Below, piece by piece: positions 42,973 to 52,698 of a stretch of DNA of 64,000 nt. The first letter of the stretch is position 1, and every line of letters starts with the position of its first letter. The notes beneath the pieces were generated by a model. The model was not told the DNA's origin. It saw only the letters and a list, made by a program, of their open reading frames with translations, and ran no database searches. The DNA comes from Cognatilysobacter bugurensis (GTDB lineage: Bacteria; Pseudomonadota; Gammaproteobacteria; Xanthomonadales; Xanthomonadaceae). The DNA lies in the NCBI RefSeq assembly GCF_014652095.1, contig NZ_BMYD01000005.1, forward strand, positions 62,001 through 126,000. Direction: 5' to 3'. Made by a program: the position numbers and the translations under genes.

Positions 42973-43974
42973 ATGACCCAGATTCCGGCAGCCGCGCCCG
43001 CGGCGCCCGCACTTTCGATCCACGACCTTCGCAAGACCTACGCCCGCGACGGGGCCAAGACCGGTGTCGAGGCGCTCAAGGGCGTGTCGCTCGACGTCAT
43101 GCCCGGCGACTTTTTCGCGCTGCTCGGGCCGAACGGCGCGGGCAAGTCGACGTTGATCGGCATCGTGAGCTCGCTCGTGAACCCCACGAGCGGCCAGGTG
43201 CACATCTTCGGCACCGACCTCGTGCGGAACCGCAGCGCGGCGATGCGCCTGATCGGCCTCGTGCCGCAGGAAATCAACTTCAACATGTTCGAGAAGCCGC
43301 TCGACATCCTCGTCAACTACGCGGGTTTCTACGGTGTCGCGCGTGAGGAGGCGCTCGTGCGCGCCGAAGAGGAGCTGCGCCGCGCGCAGCTGTGGGAAAA
43401 GGCGACGGTGATGAGCCGCACGCTGTCGGGCGGCATGAAGCGCCGGCTCATGATCGCCCGCGCGATGATGACGCGGCCGCGCCTGCTGATCCTCGACGAG
43501 CCCACGGCCGGCGTCGACATCGAGATCCGCCGCGGCATGTGGAAGACGCTGCGCGAGATCAACGAGGCCGGCACGACGATCATCCTCACCACGCACTACC
43601 TCGAGGAAGCCGAACACCTGTGCCGCAACATGGCGATCATCGATCGCGGGCGCATCGTCGAGCAGGGGCCGATCAAGGCGCTGCTCGCCAAGCTCGACGT
43701 CGAAGGCTTCCTGCTCGACATCGAAGGTCGACTGCCGCATACGCTGCCCGCGATCGAAGGCGTCACGCTCGTCGCGACCGACGATCACACGCTCGACATC
43801 GAAATGCCGCGCGCGATGGACCTCAACCGCGTGTTCGCCGCGCTCGGCGAGGCCGGCATCTGCGTGCGTTCGATGCGCACCAAGAGCAACCGCCTCGAAG
43901 AGCTGTTCGTGCGGCTGACCGGCGACAACGCCCCCGACGGCACCGCGCAGCCCGCGCCGCAGCCGGTCGCGTGA
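42973..43974 (+). CDS. ABC transporter ATP-binding protein, YadG-like
   Basis: 333 residues. Motifs: Walker A GPNGAGKSTLIGIVSS (about 55), LVPQEINFNMF as the Q-loop region, signature LSGGMKRRLMIARAM, Walker B PRLLILDEPTAGVD and the switch in LTTHYLEEAEHL. A C-terminal part (about 260-333) resembles the extra domain of YadG-type ATPases. Together with the permease 26 bases downstream it forms an ABC-2 exporter related to E. coli YadGH, whose substrate is not known. The gene starts near a TATACT -10 box and diverges from fpr. Confidence 0.9.
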   Translation: MTQIPAAAPAAPALSIHDLRKTYARDGAKTGVEALKGVSLDVMPGDFFALLGPNGAGKSTLIGIVSSLVNPTSGQVHIFGTDLVRNRSAAMRLIGLVPQEINFNMFEKPLDILVNYAGFYGVAREEALVRAEEELRRAQLWEKATVMSRTLSGGMKRRLMIARAMMTRPRLLILDEPTAGVDIEIRRGMWKTLREINEAGTTIILTTHYLEEAEHLCRNMAIIDRGRIVEQGPIKALLAKLDVEGFLLDIEGRLPHTLPAIEGVTLVATDDHTLDIEMPRAMDLNRVFAALGEAGICVRSMRTKSNRLEELFVRLTGDNAPDGTAQPAPQPVA

Positions 43975-44000
43975 GGCGACTTTCAAGGAATGCCCCTTCG

Positions 44001-44801
44001 ATGAACACCACGCCCCACGCCGAGTCTTCGGTCGCGCAGCGCAACTTCGTCGCGCTCGGCACGATCGTGCGCCGCGAGATCACCCGCATCCTGCGCATCT
44101 GGGGCCAGACGCTGGTGCCCCCGGCGATCACGATGACGCTGTACTTCCTGATCTTCGGCGGCCTGATCGGCTCGCGCGTGGGCAAGATGGACGGCCTGCC
44201 GTACATGGACTTCATCGTGCCCGGCCTGGTCATGATGAGCGTGATCCAGAACAGCTACGGCAACATCTCCTCGAGCTTCTTCGGCGCGAAATTCGGCCGC
44301 CATGTCGAAGAGCTGCTCGTGAGCCCGATGCCGCACTGGGTGATCCTGCTCGGCTACGTGACCGGCGCCGTGCTGCGCGGGATCATGGTCGGCGCGATCG
44401 TGCTGTGCATCGCGTTGCTGTTCACCGACGTGCGCATCCCGCACCCGCTGGTCACGCTGAGCACCGTGCTGCTCGGGGCGACGATCTTCGCGCTCGCCGG
44501 CTTCGTCAACGCGGTGTACGCCAAGAAGTTCGACGACATCGCGATCGTGCCGACGTTCATCCTCACCCCGCTCACGTACCTCGGCGGCGTGTTCTATTCG
44601 GTCTCGCTGCTGCCGGCGTGGGCCGAGGCGGCGACGCACCTCAATCCGATCTTCTACATGGTCAACGCGTTCCGCTACGGCCTCATCGGGCACAGCGACG
44701 TGCCGGTCGGCATCGCGTATGCGCTGATGTTCGCGTTCGTCATCGCGCTCGCGGCGCTCGGCCTGTGGCTGCTCAAGCGCGGGATCGGGCTGCGCAGCTG
44801 A
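44001..44801 (+). CDS. ABC-2 type permease, YadH-like
   Basis: 266 residues with six hydrophobic segments. Diagnostic blocks are RREITRILRIWGQTLVPPAITMTLYFLIFGGLIGSR at the start, PYMDFIVPGLVMMSVIQNSYGNISSSFFGAKFGRHVEELLVSPMP (about 75-118) and PTFILTPLTYLGGVFYSVSLLP...HLNPIFYMVNAFRYG (about 190-235), all typical of YadH and O-antigen-export-type permeases. A AGGAA lies 12 bases before the ATG at 44001. It pairs with the upstream ATPase. The exported molecule, possibly a lipid or glycan, is unknown. Confidence 0.9.
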   Translation: MNTTPHAESSVAQRNFVALGTIVRREITRILRIWGQTLVPPAITMTLYFLIFGGLIGSRVGKMDGLPYMDFIVPGLVMMSVIQNSYGNISSSFFGAKFGRHVEELLVSPMPHWVILLGYVTGAVLRGIMVGAIVLCIALLFTDVRIPHPLVTLSTVLLGATIFALAGFVNAVYAKKFDDIAIVPTFILTPLTYLGGVFYSVSLLPAWAEAATHLNPIFYMVNAFRYGLIGHSDVPVGIAYALMFAFVIALAALGLWLLKRGIGLRS

Positions 44802-44805
44802 GGCG

Positions 44806-44822
44806 GGGCCGCGTTGCGGCCC
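44806..44822. terminator. GC hairpin between convergent yadH-like and RND permease genes
   Basis: gggccgc (44806-44812) and gcggccc (44816-44822) form a 7-bp stem with a 3-base loop in the 27-base gap between converging genes. No T run on either side, so termination would be weak or shared. Confidence 0.45.
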
Positions 44823-44828
44823 GCGCCG

Positions 44829-47800
44829 TCAGTGCGTCGCGGGCTTGGCCCGCCTGCCGCGCACCTTCGCGTTGATCCATCCGCCGAGATCGTCGAGCAC
44901 GGTGAACGTCGCCGGGATCACGACCAGGCTCAGCAGCGTCGAGGTGATGAGGCCGCCGATCACGGCGACCGCCATCGGCGCGCGGAAGCTGGAATCGCCC
45001 GAAAAGCCGAGCGCGATCGGCAGCATGCCGGCGCCCATCGCGAGCGTGGTCATGATCACCGGGCGTGCGCGCTTGCGGCAGGCGTCGACGAGCGCATCGT
45101 GCTGGCTCATGCCGAGGCCGTCCTCCGCCATCACCGCGTAATCGACGAGCAGGATCGAGTTCTTCGTCGCGATGCCGATCAGCATGAGCAGGCCGATCAA
45201 CGCCGGCAGCGACAGCAGGTGCTGCGTGATCAGCAACGCGCCGAACGCGCCGCCCGCGCACAGCGGCACCGCGGCGAGGATCGTGATCGGCTGCAGCGGG
45301 TGGTTGAACAGCAGCAGCAGCACCATGTAGATGCACACCAGCCCGGCCGCCATCGCGAGCAGGAAGCCGGTGAACAGCTCGATGAAGATTTCCGCATCGC
45401 CGGTGTTGAGGAACACGACACCCGGCGGTGGGTCGCGCACGGTCGGCAGCTGCTGCACCTCGGCCATCACTTCGCCGAGGGGCCGACCGTTGAGCTCGGC
45501 GGTGAACGTGACGTTGCGCTGGCGCTCGTAGCGCGAGATCTGCGCCGCGCCGCTGCCGCGCTCGATGTCGGCGACCGCCGACAGCGGCACCGGGCCGTTC
45601 GCTCCGGGCACGCGCAGTTGACCGATCAGCGCGGGATCGGCCAGCGCGTCCTGCGCGAAGCCGACGCGGATCGGCACCTGGCGCTCGGGCAGGTTGAGCT
45701 TGGCGAGGCGCTGCGTGTAATCGCCGCTCGTCGCGATGCGCGCGGCCTCGGCGATGTCGGCGGTCGACACGCCCAGATCCGCGGCGCGTGCGGGGTCCGG
45801 GCGGATCACGAGTTCGGGCCGCAGCAGCGACGCCGACGAGCTCACGCTGCCGAGCCCTTGCAGCGTGCGCAGCTCGCGTTCGAGCTGGATCGATGCGTCC
45901 TGCAGGCGGCGTGGGTCGTCGCTCGCGAGCACGAGTTGCAGCGTTTCGCCCGGCTCGGAGCTGATGTAGCTCACGCGCACGCCGGGCAGGTCGGCGAGCT
46001 TCGCGCGCGCGAGACGCTCGAGCGTTTTCTGGCCGCGGTCGCGATCGCCCTCGGGGCCCCAGTCGAGCACGAGCGTCGCCTTGCGCGCTTCGCCGACGCC
46101 GGTCTTGCCCGGATCGCCGATGTCGAGCACCGAGCCGATCGTCGTGTAGACCTGGCGCAACTCCGGGATCGACGCGAGCCGCGCGCGCGCCTGTTCGGAC
46201 ACGCGCACGGTCTCTTCGATCGGCGTGCCCGGCGGCAGCTCGAGGCTGAGGTTGCTGCGGCCGAGGTCGGAGAACGGAATGAACGTGGTCGGGATGAACG
46301 GGATCAGCGCGAGCGAGCCGAAGAAAAACACCGTCGCCGCCCCGAGCGTGATCCAGCGGTGGCGAAGCGCGGCATCGACGAGACGCAGGTAGCGCCGCAT
46401 CAACGGGCCCTCGGTTTCCACGTGCGGCTTGGGCTTGAGCTGGTACGCCGCGATCATCGGCGTGAGCAGGCGCGCGACGAGCAGCGAGAACAGCACCGCC
46501 GCCGCGGCCGTCCAGCCGAACTCGCGGAAGAACTTGCCGGGGATGCCCGGCATGAACGCGACCGGCACGAACACCGCGGCGAGCGTGAGCGAGGTCGCGA
46601 TCACCGCCACGCCGATCTCGTCGGCCGCCTCGCGTGCGGCCTCCAGCGGCGGCTTGCCCATCTGCAGGTGGCGCACGATGTTCTCGATCTCCACGATCGC
46701 ATCGTCGACGAGGATGCCGACCACCACGCTGAGCGCGAGCAGGGTGATGAGGTTGAGCGTGAAGCCGAAGAAGTACATCACCGCGAACGTGGGGATGATC
46801 GACAGCGGCAATGCGAGCGCGGAGATCCACGTCGCGCGCCAGTCGCGCAGGAACAGCCACACGACGATCAGCGCGAGCAGCGCGCCTTCGAACAGCATCG
46901 TCATCGACGATTCGTACGAGCGCTCGGCCTCTTCGACCATCGACGTCACGAGCTGGAACTTCACGCCCGCATGCGCGGCCTCCAGCTGCGCCAATGCCTC
47001 GCGTACGCCCTCGGCCACTTCGAGCTCGCTCGAGCCGCGTGAGCGCGACAGCGAGAACGCGACCACCGGTTGGCCGTCGAGCAGCGCGACCTGGCTCGGA
47101 TCGGCGGCCGCGTCGGTGATGCGCGCAAGCGTGCCGAGTCGCACCGCGCGGCCGTCGCGCAACGGGATGCTGAAGTTGCGCAGCGCCTGCGCGTCCGCCG
47201 CAGTGCCGACGGTGCGAATCACCTGCTCGCTGTCGCCGAGTTCGGCGCGGCCGCCGGGCCGCTCGACCTGGCTGCGCGCGATCTGCTGGCTGATCTCACC
47301 GGCCGTCACGCCGTACGCGAGCAGCGCCTGCGGGTCGAGGTCGATGCGGATCTGCCGCTCGATGCCGCCCTGGCGCGAGACGAGCGCGACACCCGGCACG
47401 CCGTACATCGCACGCGCGACCTCGCGGTCGACGAACCAGCTGAGCTCGTCCACGCCCATGCGCTCGGACGCGACGGCGTAGGTCATCAGCGCACCGCCGA
47501 TGTCGACCTTGCTGACGATCGGCTCCTGGATGTCCTGCGGCAGGTCGCCGCGGATGCGGCTGACCGCGTCGCGCACATCGTCGAGCGCGGTCGGCAGGTC
47601 GGTTTCGAGTTCGAACTCGACCGCGGTCGTGCTCGCGCCTTCCGTGACCGTCGAAACCACGCGCTTGACGCCGTTGAGCGTGGCGACCTGGTCCTCGACC
47701 AGGCGCGTCACTTCGGTCTCGAGCTGGGACGGCGACGCGCCCGGCTGCGGCACGGTGACCGTGACCATCGGGAACGCGATGTCGGGAAAGCGCGCGACCG

Positions 47801-47900
47801 GCAGCTTCACAAAGCCCCACAGACCGGCCAAGCACAGCACGAAGAAGATCATCAGCGCCGGCAGCGGCCGGCGGATCGCCCACGCGGAGACGTTGATCAT
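44829..47900 (-). CDS. RND efflux permease (HAE1/AcrB-type)
   Basis: 1,023 residues, the size of AcrB-type pumps. Twelve membrane helices and two large periplasmic loops can be traced. The proton relay is intact: the Asp pair in VVGILVDDAIVEIENIVRH (helix 4, about 400) and the Lys in LIGIATKNSILLVDYAVMAEDGL (helix 10, about 930). Typical entry sequences SAWAIRRPLPALMIFFVLCLAGL and FPMVTVTVPQPGASPSQLE are present. It would export a hydrophobic or amphipathic compound together with the adaptor encoded directly upstream (ATGA overlap) and an outer-membrane channel encoded elsewhere, since no TolC gene is in the window. Confidence 0.94.
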   Translation of the reverse strand: MINVSAWAIRRPLPALMIFFVLCLAGLWGFVKLPVARFPDIAFPMVTVTVPQPGASPSQLETEVTRLVEDQVATLNGVKRVVSTVTEGASTTAVEFELETDLPTALDDVRDAVSRIRGDLPQDIQEPIVSKVDIGGALMTYAVASERMGVDELSWFVDREVARAMYGVPGVALVSRQGGIERQIRIDLDPQALLAYGVTAGEISQQIARSQVERPGGRAELGDSEQVIRTVGTAADAQALRNFSIPLRDGRAVRLGTLARITDAAADPSQVALLDGQPVVAFSLSRSRGSSELEVAEGVREALAQLEAAHAGVKFQLVTSMVEEAERSYESSMTMLFEGALLALIVVWLFLRDWRATWISALALPLSIIPTFAVMYFFGFTLNLITLLALSVVVGILVDDAIVEIENIVRHLQMGKPPLEAAREAADEIGVAVIATSLTLAAVFVPVAFMPGIPGKFFREFGWTAAAAVLFSLLVARLLTPMIAAYQLKPKPHVETEGPLMRRYLRLVDAALRHRWITLGAATVFFFGSLALIPFIPTTFIPFSDLGRSNLSLELPPGTPIEETVRVSEQARARLASIPELRQVYTTIGSVLDIGDPGKTGVGEARKATLVLDWGPEGDRDRGQKTLERLARAKLADLPGVRVSYISSEPGETLQLVLASDDPRRLQDASIQLERELRTLQGLGSVSSSASLLRPELVIRPDPARAADLGVSTADIAEAARIATSGDYTQRLAKLNLPERQVPIRVGFAQDALADPALIGQLRVPGANGPVPLSAVADIERGSGAAQISRYERQRNVTFTAELNGRPLGEVMAEVQQLPTVRDPPPGVVFLNTGDAEIFIELFTGFLLAMAAGLVCIYMVLLLLFNHPLQPITILAAVPLCAGGAFGALLITQHLLSLPALIGLLMLIGIATKNSILLVDYAVMAEDGLGMSQHDALVDACRKRARPVIMTTLAMGAGMLPIALGFSGDSSFRAPMAVAVIGGLITSTLLSLVVIPATFTVLDDLGGWINAKVRGRRAKPATH

Positions 47901-49009
47901 GGCGCCGCCGGCGCAGGGTTCGCGGCGGGCGTTGCGGCGCTTTCGGCGACCACGCGCACGCGGTCACCGTCGCCGAGGAAGCCCACGCCGCGCACGGCCA
48001 CCGGCGTGCCCGGCTTGAGGCCGTCGAGGATTTCGATCACCTCACCGGCGCGCGTGCCGGTGCGCACGCGCAGGCGCTTGGCGACGCCATCGCGGCCGAC
48101 CGTAAAGACGTACGGATACCCATCGCGCTCGACGACGGCCGCGGCCGGCACGGTGAGCGCCTGGCCGGCGCCGGTTGCGATGCGGCCGGGGACGAACTGG
48201 CCGATCTGCAGGCCTTCGGGGTCGGGCAGGTCGGCGTAGACGGTGCCGGTGCGCGTGGTGGCGTCGACGCCCGGGCTCACCGCCCGCACGCGGCCTTCGG
48301 CGACCGCGCCGCCGGGCGCGTCGAGCGTCACCGGGTCACCGACCGACACGCGCGCAATTTCGTCGGACGCGAGCTCGGCCTGCCACTCGAGCCGGCCGTC
48401 GCGGATCAATCGCAGCAGTTCGCTGCCTGCGGCGACGACCTGGCCCGGCTCGACGAGGCGCTTGGAGATGATCCCGTCGTCGGGCGCGCGCAGGCGGGTG
48501 AAGTCGACCCGCAACTGCGCGGCATCAACCGCGGCACGGGCGGTCGCGACGCGGGCCTGCGCCTGCGTGCGCGCGGCGCGCAGTTCGTCGAGCGCGCTCG
48601 CACTGATGAGCTGCTCCTTGCCGAGCGTTTCGCCTCGGCGCAGGTTGGCCTGCGCGAGTTCGAGCCCGGACTGCGCCTCCGCGTGCGCGGCGCGCGCCTG
48701 CGCGAGCTCGCTCGATACCGTGCGCGCATCGAGTTCGAGCAGCAGCTCGCCCTTGCGCACGCGCTCGCCCACGTCGACGTGCAGGTCGGTCACGCGCAGG
48801 CCGCCGAGTTCGACGCCGAGCTGCATCTCCTCCCATGCGGTGACCGGGCCCGAGACCGCGATCGTGCGCGGCAGTTCACGCATGCGCGCGGGCTGCACAG
48901 TGACCGCGAGCGACGACGGCGCGGCGTCCGCCGCCGGCGCCTCATCGCGCGAACCGCATGCGGAAAGCACCGCGCACACGCATGCCGCGGCCGCCCAGTG
49001 TCGGATCAT
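47897..49009 (-). CDS. RND efflux periplasmic adaptor (membrane fusion protein)
   Basis: 370 residues. A lipoprotein signal ends in LSAC (Cys18). The adaptor plan is complete: barrel-sandwich half VDVGERVRKGELLLELDAR (about 80-98), a coiled-coil hairpin rich in Ala/Arg/Glu (about 100-165), the return half LRAPDDGIISKRLVEPGQVVAAGSELLRLI (about 172-200), then a beta-barrel and membrane-proximal domain with GTVYADLPDPEGLQIGQFVPGRI. The ATG at 49009 has GAGGAAC just upstream. It is the first gene of a two-gene unit and overlaps the permease ATG by four bases. There is no adjacent regulator. Confidence 0.93.
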   Translation of the reverse strand: MIRHWAAAACVCAVLSACGSRDEAPAADAAPSSLAVTVQPARMRELPRTIAVSGPVTAWEEMQLGVELGGLRVTDLHVDVGERVRKGELLLELDARTVSSELAQARAAHAEAQSGLELAQANLRRGETLGKEQLISASALDELRAARTQAQARVATARAAVDAAQLRVDFTRLRAPDDGIISKRLVEPGQVVAAGSELLRLIRDGRLEWQAELASDEIARVSVGDPVTLDAPGGAVAEGRVRAVSPGVDATTRTGTVYADLPDPEGLQIGQFVPGRIATGAGQALTVPAAAVVERDGYPYVFTVGRDGVAKRLRVRTGTRAGEVIEILDGLKPGTPVAVRGVGFLGDGDRVRVVAESAATPAANPAPAAP

Positions 49010-49088
49010 CGTGTTCCTCGGAATCGCTCGGGCGCTGCGCCCGCGACCGCCAAGGATACGGGCCGGTATGTGACCGGCGAAGTGTCGC

Positions 49089-49883
49089 TTATGGCGCGGG
49101 CAGGCGGAAAAATTCGCGTGCGGTCGCGCTCGTGCGCGCGGCCACGGTCTCGACGGGCTCACCGCGGTCGCGCGCGAGTTCCTCGACGATGTGCGCGAGG
49201 AACGCCGGCTCGTTGCGGCGGTCCTTCGGCATCGGCTTGAGCGTGCGCGGCAGCAGGTACGGCGCATCGGTCTCGATCATCAGCCGGTCGAGCGGCAGGT
49301 GCGGCACGATCTCGCGCAGATGCTGGCCGCGCCGCTCGTCGCAGAGCCAGCCGGTGATGCCGATGTGCCAGTCGCGATCCAGATACGCGAACGCCTCCTC
49401 GCGCGTGCCGGTGAAGCAGTGCACGACGCACGGCCCGAGCTTGCCTTCGAAGTTGCGCATGATCGCGACGAAGTCCTCGTGCGCGTCGCGCTGGTGCAGG
49501 AACAGCGGCTTACCCGTGTCGACCGCGATCTGCAGCTGCTGCTCGAACGCGCGGCGTTGCGCCGGCCGCGGCGAGAAATCACGGAAGTAGTCGAGCCCGC
49601 ATTCGCCGACCGCGACGACCTCATCGTGCGCGATCAACGCACGCATCTCGGCATCGCACTCGGCCGTGTATTCGACCGCATGGTGCGGATGCACGCCCGC
49701 AGTCGAATACAGAAAGCCCGGATGCGCCTGCGCGAGTTCGAGCGCTTTGGGCGAATGCTCGCGGCTTGCGCCGGTGATCACCATCTGCACGATGCCGGCC
49801 TCGCGCGCGCGCGCAAGCACGGCGTCGCGGTCGCGATCGAAGGATTCGTGGGTGAGGTTGGCGCCGATGTCGATGAGATGCAC
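49089..49883 (-). CDS. tatD: TatD family hydrolase (3'-5' exonuclease/DNase)
   Basis: 264 residues. The start VHLIDIGANLTHESFDRDRD matches true TatD, which lacks the HxH seen in YcfH/YjjV. Metal and active-site residues are visible: Glu in AVGECGLDYFRD (about 88), His in KPLFLHQRDAHEDF (about 125), His in VVHCFTGTREE (about 150) and Asp in MIETDAPYLLPR (about 205). E. coli TatD is a Mg-dependent 3'-5' exonuclease for single-stranded DNA and RNA and is linked to oxidative damage repair. GTG at 49883 was chosen because an upstream TTG at 49982 would add an unconserved 33-residue piece that overlaps the hrpB start. It diverges from hrpB. Confidence 0.9.
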   Translation of the reverse strand: MHLIDIGANLTHESFDRDRDAVLARAREAGIVQMVITGASREHSPKALELAQAHPGFLYSTAGVHPHHAVEYTAECDAEMRALIAHDEVVAVGECGLDYFRDFSPRPAQRRAFEQQLQIAVDTGKPLFLHQRDAHEDFVAIMRNFEGKLGPCVVHCFTGTREEAFAYLDRDWHIGITGWLCDERRGQHLREIVPHLPLDRLMIETDAPYLLPRTLKPMPKDRRNEPAFLAHIVEELARDRGEPVETVAARTSATAREFFRLPAP

Positions 49884-49981
49884 GGACGGGACCTGCGAAC
49901 GGATTGGAGCGGGGCGGGTCGGCAAGCCGGGCCGCGCGACGGGGCGCAAGGATACCTCCGGGGCCGCCAGCGCCTGAGACA

Positions 49982-52525
49982 ATGCCGCCGCTGCGCCGCA
50001 CCTTGCCTCCGGTTCTCGACACCGTGCCTTTCCCGATCGATTCCCTGCTGCCTGCGATCCGCGCGAGCCTCGACGCGCACCCGCGCCTGGTGCTCGAAGC
50101 GCCGCCCGGCGCGGGCAAGACCACGCAGGTGCCGCCGGCGCTGCTTGATGCGCCGTGGCTGCGCGGTCAGAAAATCGTGATGCTCGAACCGCGCCGGGTC
50201 GCAGCGCGCGCGGCCGCGACGTTCATGGCACGCCAGCGCGGCGAGCAGGTCGGCAGGACTGTCGGCTACCGGATCCGCTTCGAGAACCGCGTTTCGGCCG
50301 ACACGCGGATCGAGGTCGTCACCGAGGGCATCCTCACGCGCATGGTCCAGGACGACCCGACGCTCGACGGCGTCGGCGCGCTGCTGTTCGACGAATTCCA
50401 CGAGCGCCACCTGGCGGCCGACCTCGGCCTTGCGCTTGCGCTCGACGTGCAGGCGCAGCTGCGCGACGACCTGCGCATCGTGGTGATGTCTGCCACGCTC
50501 GACGGCGAGCGGCTCGCGTCGTGGCTCGATGCGCCGCGCCTGTCGAGCGCGGGGCGCAGTTACCCCGTCGACATCGCGCACTTTCCGGCGCGCCGAGACG
50601 AGGCGCTCGAGCACCACGCGCGTCGCGCGGTCGAGCACGCACTCGGGCAGCACGCAGGCGACGTGCTCGTGTTCCTGCCGGGCCAGCGCGAGATCGCGCG
50701 CGTCGATGGCGCACTCGCGAGCGCCGCATTGCCGGCCGACGTCGACGTGCTCGCGTTGCACGGCGAGTTGCCGATCGAGCAGCAATCGCGCGTGCTGCAG
50801 CCGGGACCCGACGGCGCGCGCCGCGTCGTGCTCGCGACGAATGTCGCCGAGTCGAGCGTGACGCTGCCCGGCGTGCGCGTGGTCATCGATGCAGGCCTCG
50901 CGCGCGAGCCGCGCTACGACCCGAACAGCGGTTTCGCGCGGCTCGACGTGGTGCCGATCGCGCAGGCCTCGGCCGACCAGCGCGCCGGCCGCGCCGGCCG
51001 CGTTGCCGACGGCTGGGCGTACCGGTTGTGGCCGCAGTCGCAGCGGCTCGAACCGCAGCGCCGGCCCGAGATCGCGCAGGTCGAACTTGCGGGCCTCGCG
51101 CTCGAACTCGCGGCTTGGGGCGCGAGCGATCTGCGCTTCGTCGACGCCCCACCGCCCGGCGCGCTCGCGGCCGCGCGCGAACTGCTCGAGCGGCTCGGCG
51201 CGCTCGATCGCGATGCGCTCACACCGCTTGGCCGGCGCATGCTCGCGCTCGGCACGCACCCGCGGCTCGCCGCGATGCTGCTTGCGCCGACCGATCCGCG
51301 CGAGCAGGCGCTCGCCTGCGATGTCGCTGCGCTGATCGAAGCGCGCGATCCGCTGCGCAGCCGCTCCGATGCGCTCATCGATCGCTGGCAGGCGCTGGCG
51401 GCGTTCCGTGCCGGTCGCATCGCGCCCGATGCCTCGCGTTCGGCGCTCGCTGCGCTCGATCAGGCGGCGAAGCAATGGCGTCGTCGCTTGCGCCTTGATG
51501 CGCCGCCGCCGGGGAGCGTGCCCGCGCATGCGCTCGGCGACGTGCTCGCACACGCGTTCCCGGATCGCATCGCACGCCAGCATCCCAGCGATCCGCGCCG
51601 CTACACGCTGTCGAACGGTCGCAGCGCGCAGCTGTTTGACGACAGTGCGCTGTTCGGTGAGCCGTGGATCGTCATCAGCGAACTGCGCGACGAGGCGCGC
51701 GACGCCCGCGTGCTGCGCGGCGCGCCGGTCGACGAGGCGCGACTCGCACGCGAGTTTCCGCAGCGCTTCGTCAGCGAGGACCGCGTGGTCTGGGACGCGG
51801 CGGCGCGCGGCGTCGCCGCAGTGCGCGAACGGCGCTTCGACCGCATCGTGCTCGAGCGTCGCCCGCTTGCGAAGCCCGATCCTGCACGCTGCGCCGAAGC
51901 GCTCATCGAGGCCGTGCGCGATCTCGGCCTCGACGCCTTGCCGTGGACCGAAAACCTCGTGCAATGGCGTGCACGCGTGCGCTGCCTACGCGCGTGGATG
52001 TCCGAGCTCGGCGAAGCACTTCCGGATCTTTCGGACGCTGCACTGCTCGCATCGCTCGACGACTGGCTCGCGCCCGCGCTCGCCGGGAAAACGCGGCTCG
52101 ATTCGATCGACGAAGCCGCGCTGGCCGAAGCGCTCAAGTCCGGTCTCGACTGGTCGCTGCGCACGCGCATCGACGCGCTCGCGCCGGTGCGCACCGTCGT
52201 GCCGTCGGGCATGGAGCGCCGCATCGAGTACGCGTTCGACGCCGAAACCGACACGTCGCTTGCGCCCGTGCTCGCAGTCAAGCTGCAGGAGCTGTTCGGG
52301 CTGGCCGACACCCCGCGCATCGCCGATGGGCGTGTGCCGCTCACGCTTCACCTGCTCTCACCTGCCGGCCGCCCGCTGCAGGTGACGCAGGACCTGCGCG
52401 GCTTCTGGGAACGCACGTACCCCGAGGTCAAGAAGGAAATGAAAGGTCGCTACCCACGGCACCCATGGCCCGACGATCCGTGGAGCGCAACCGCCACACA
52501 TCGGGCGAAGCCGCGGGGGACGTAA
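49982..52525 (+). CDS. hrpB: ATP-dependent RNA helicase HrpB
   Basis: 847 residues, close to E. coli HrpB (about 809). DEAH helicase motifs: I EAPPGAGKTTQVPPALL (about 37), Ia LEPRRVAARAAA, II LLFDEFHERHLAADL (DEFH variant, about 140), III VMSATLDGERLA, then second-domain LVFLPGQREI, VVLATNVAESSVTLPGV and QRAGRAGR. A ratchet/HA2 domain follows, and the HrpB-specific C-terminal domain ends in RDLRGFWERTYPEVKKEMKGRYPRHPWPDDP, a diagnostic block. Its cellular RNA target is unclear. ATG at 49982 was chosen as the first Met before the conserved FPIDSLLPAIRA; the gap to tatD is 98 bases. Confidence 0.94.
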   Translation: MPPLRRTLPPVLDTVPFPIDSLLPAIRASLDAHPRLVLEAPPGAGKTTQVPPALLDAPWLRGQKIVMLEPRRVAARAAATFMARQRGEQVGRTVGYRIRFENRVSADTRIEVVTEGILTRMVQDDPTLDGVGALLFDEFHERHLAADLGLALALDVQAQLRDDLRIVVMSATLDGERLASWLDAPRLSSAGRSYPVDIAHFPARRDEALEHHARRAVEHALGQHAGDVLVFLPGQREIARVDGALASAALPADVDVLALHGELPIEQQSRVLQPGPDGARRVVLATNVAESSVTLPGVRVVIDAGLAREPRYDPNSGFARLDVVPIAQASADQRAGRAGRVADGWAYRLWPQSQRLEPQRRPEIAQVELAGLALELAAWGASDLRFVDAPPPGALAAARELLERLGALDRDALTPLGRRMLALGTHPRLAAMLLAPTDPREQALACDVAALIEARDPLRSRSDALIDRWQALAAFRAGRIAPDASRSALAALDQAAKQWRRRLRLDAPPPGSVPAHALGDVLAHAFPDRIARQHPSDPRRYTLSNGRSAQLFDDSALFGEPWIVISELRDEARDARVLRGAPVDEARLAREFPQRFVSEDRVVWDAAARGVAAVRERRFDRIVLERRPLAKPDPARCAEALIEAVRDLGLDALPWTENLVQWRARVRCLRAWMSELGEALPDLSDAALLASLDDWLAPALAGKTRLDSIDEAALAEALKSGLDWSLRTRIDALAPVRTVVPSGMERRIEYAFDAETDTSLAPVLAVKLQELFGLADTPRIADGRVPLTLHLLSPAGRPLQVTQDLRGFWERTYPEVKKEMKGRYPRHPWPDDPWSATATHRAKPRGT

Positions 52526-52698
52526 CCGGCCGCAGCAGGCCGTCGCATGGGCGCTCTTGGGTGTTACCGCGGTGCATTGCGTCGAGAGCTGAGCTCGCGC
52601 TGCAGCAGGTGCGCTCAGATGCAATGCAAGCCCCGCTCACGCTGCTTCAACGACGGCCGCTCGACACTGGCTTCCGCTCCCGCTGCAGGATTTTCGCC

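Noticed and set aside
44814-47042. Plus-strand open frame of 742 codons
   Set aside because: Antisense to the RND permease, which has all its family motifs on the other strand.
49089-49883. TatD with a missing N-terminal HxH metal motif, hence a dead enzyme
   Set aside because: E. coli TatD itself starts with DIGVNLT in place of HxH, so this is the normal form of the true TatD branch.
49778-51964. Minus-strand open frame of 728 codons
   Set aside because: Antisense to hrpB; the upstream end joins the real tatD only by chance frame continuity.
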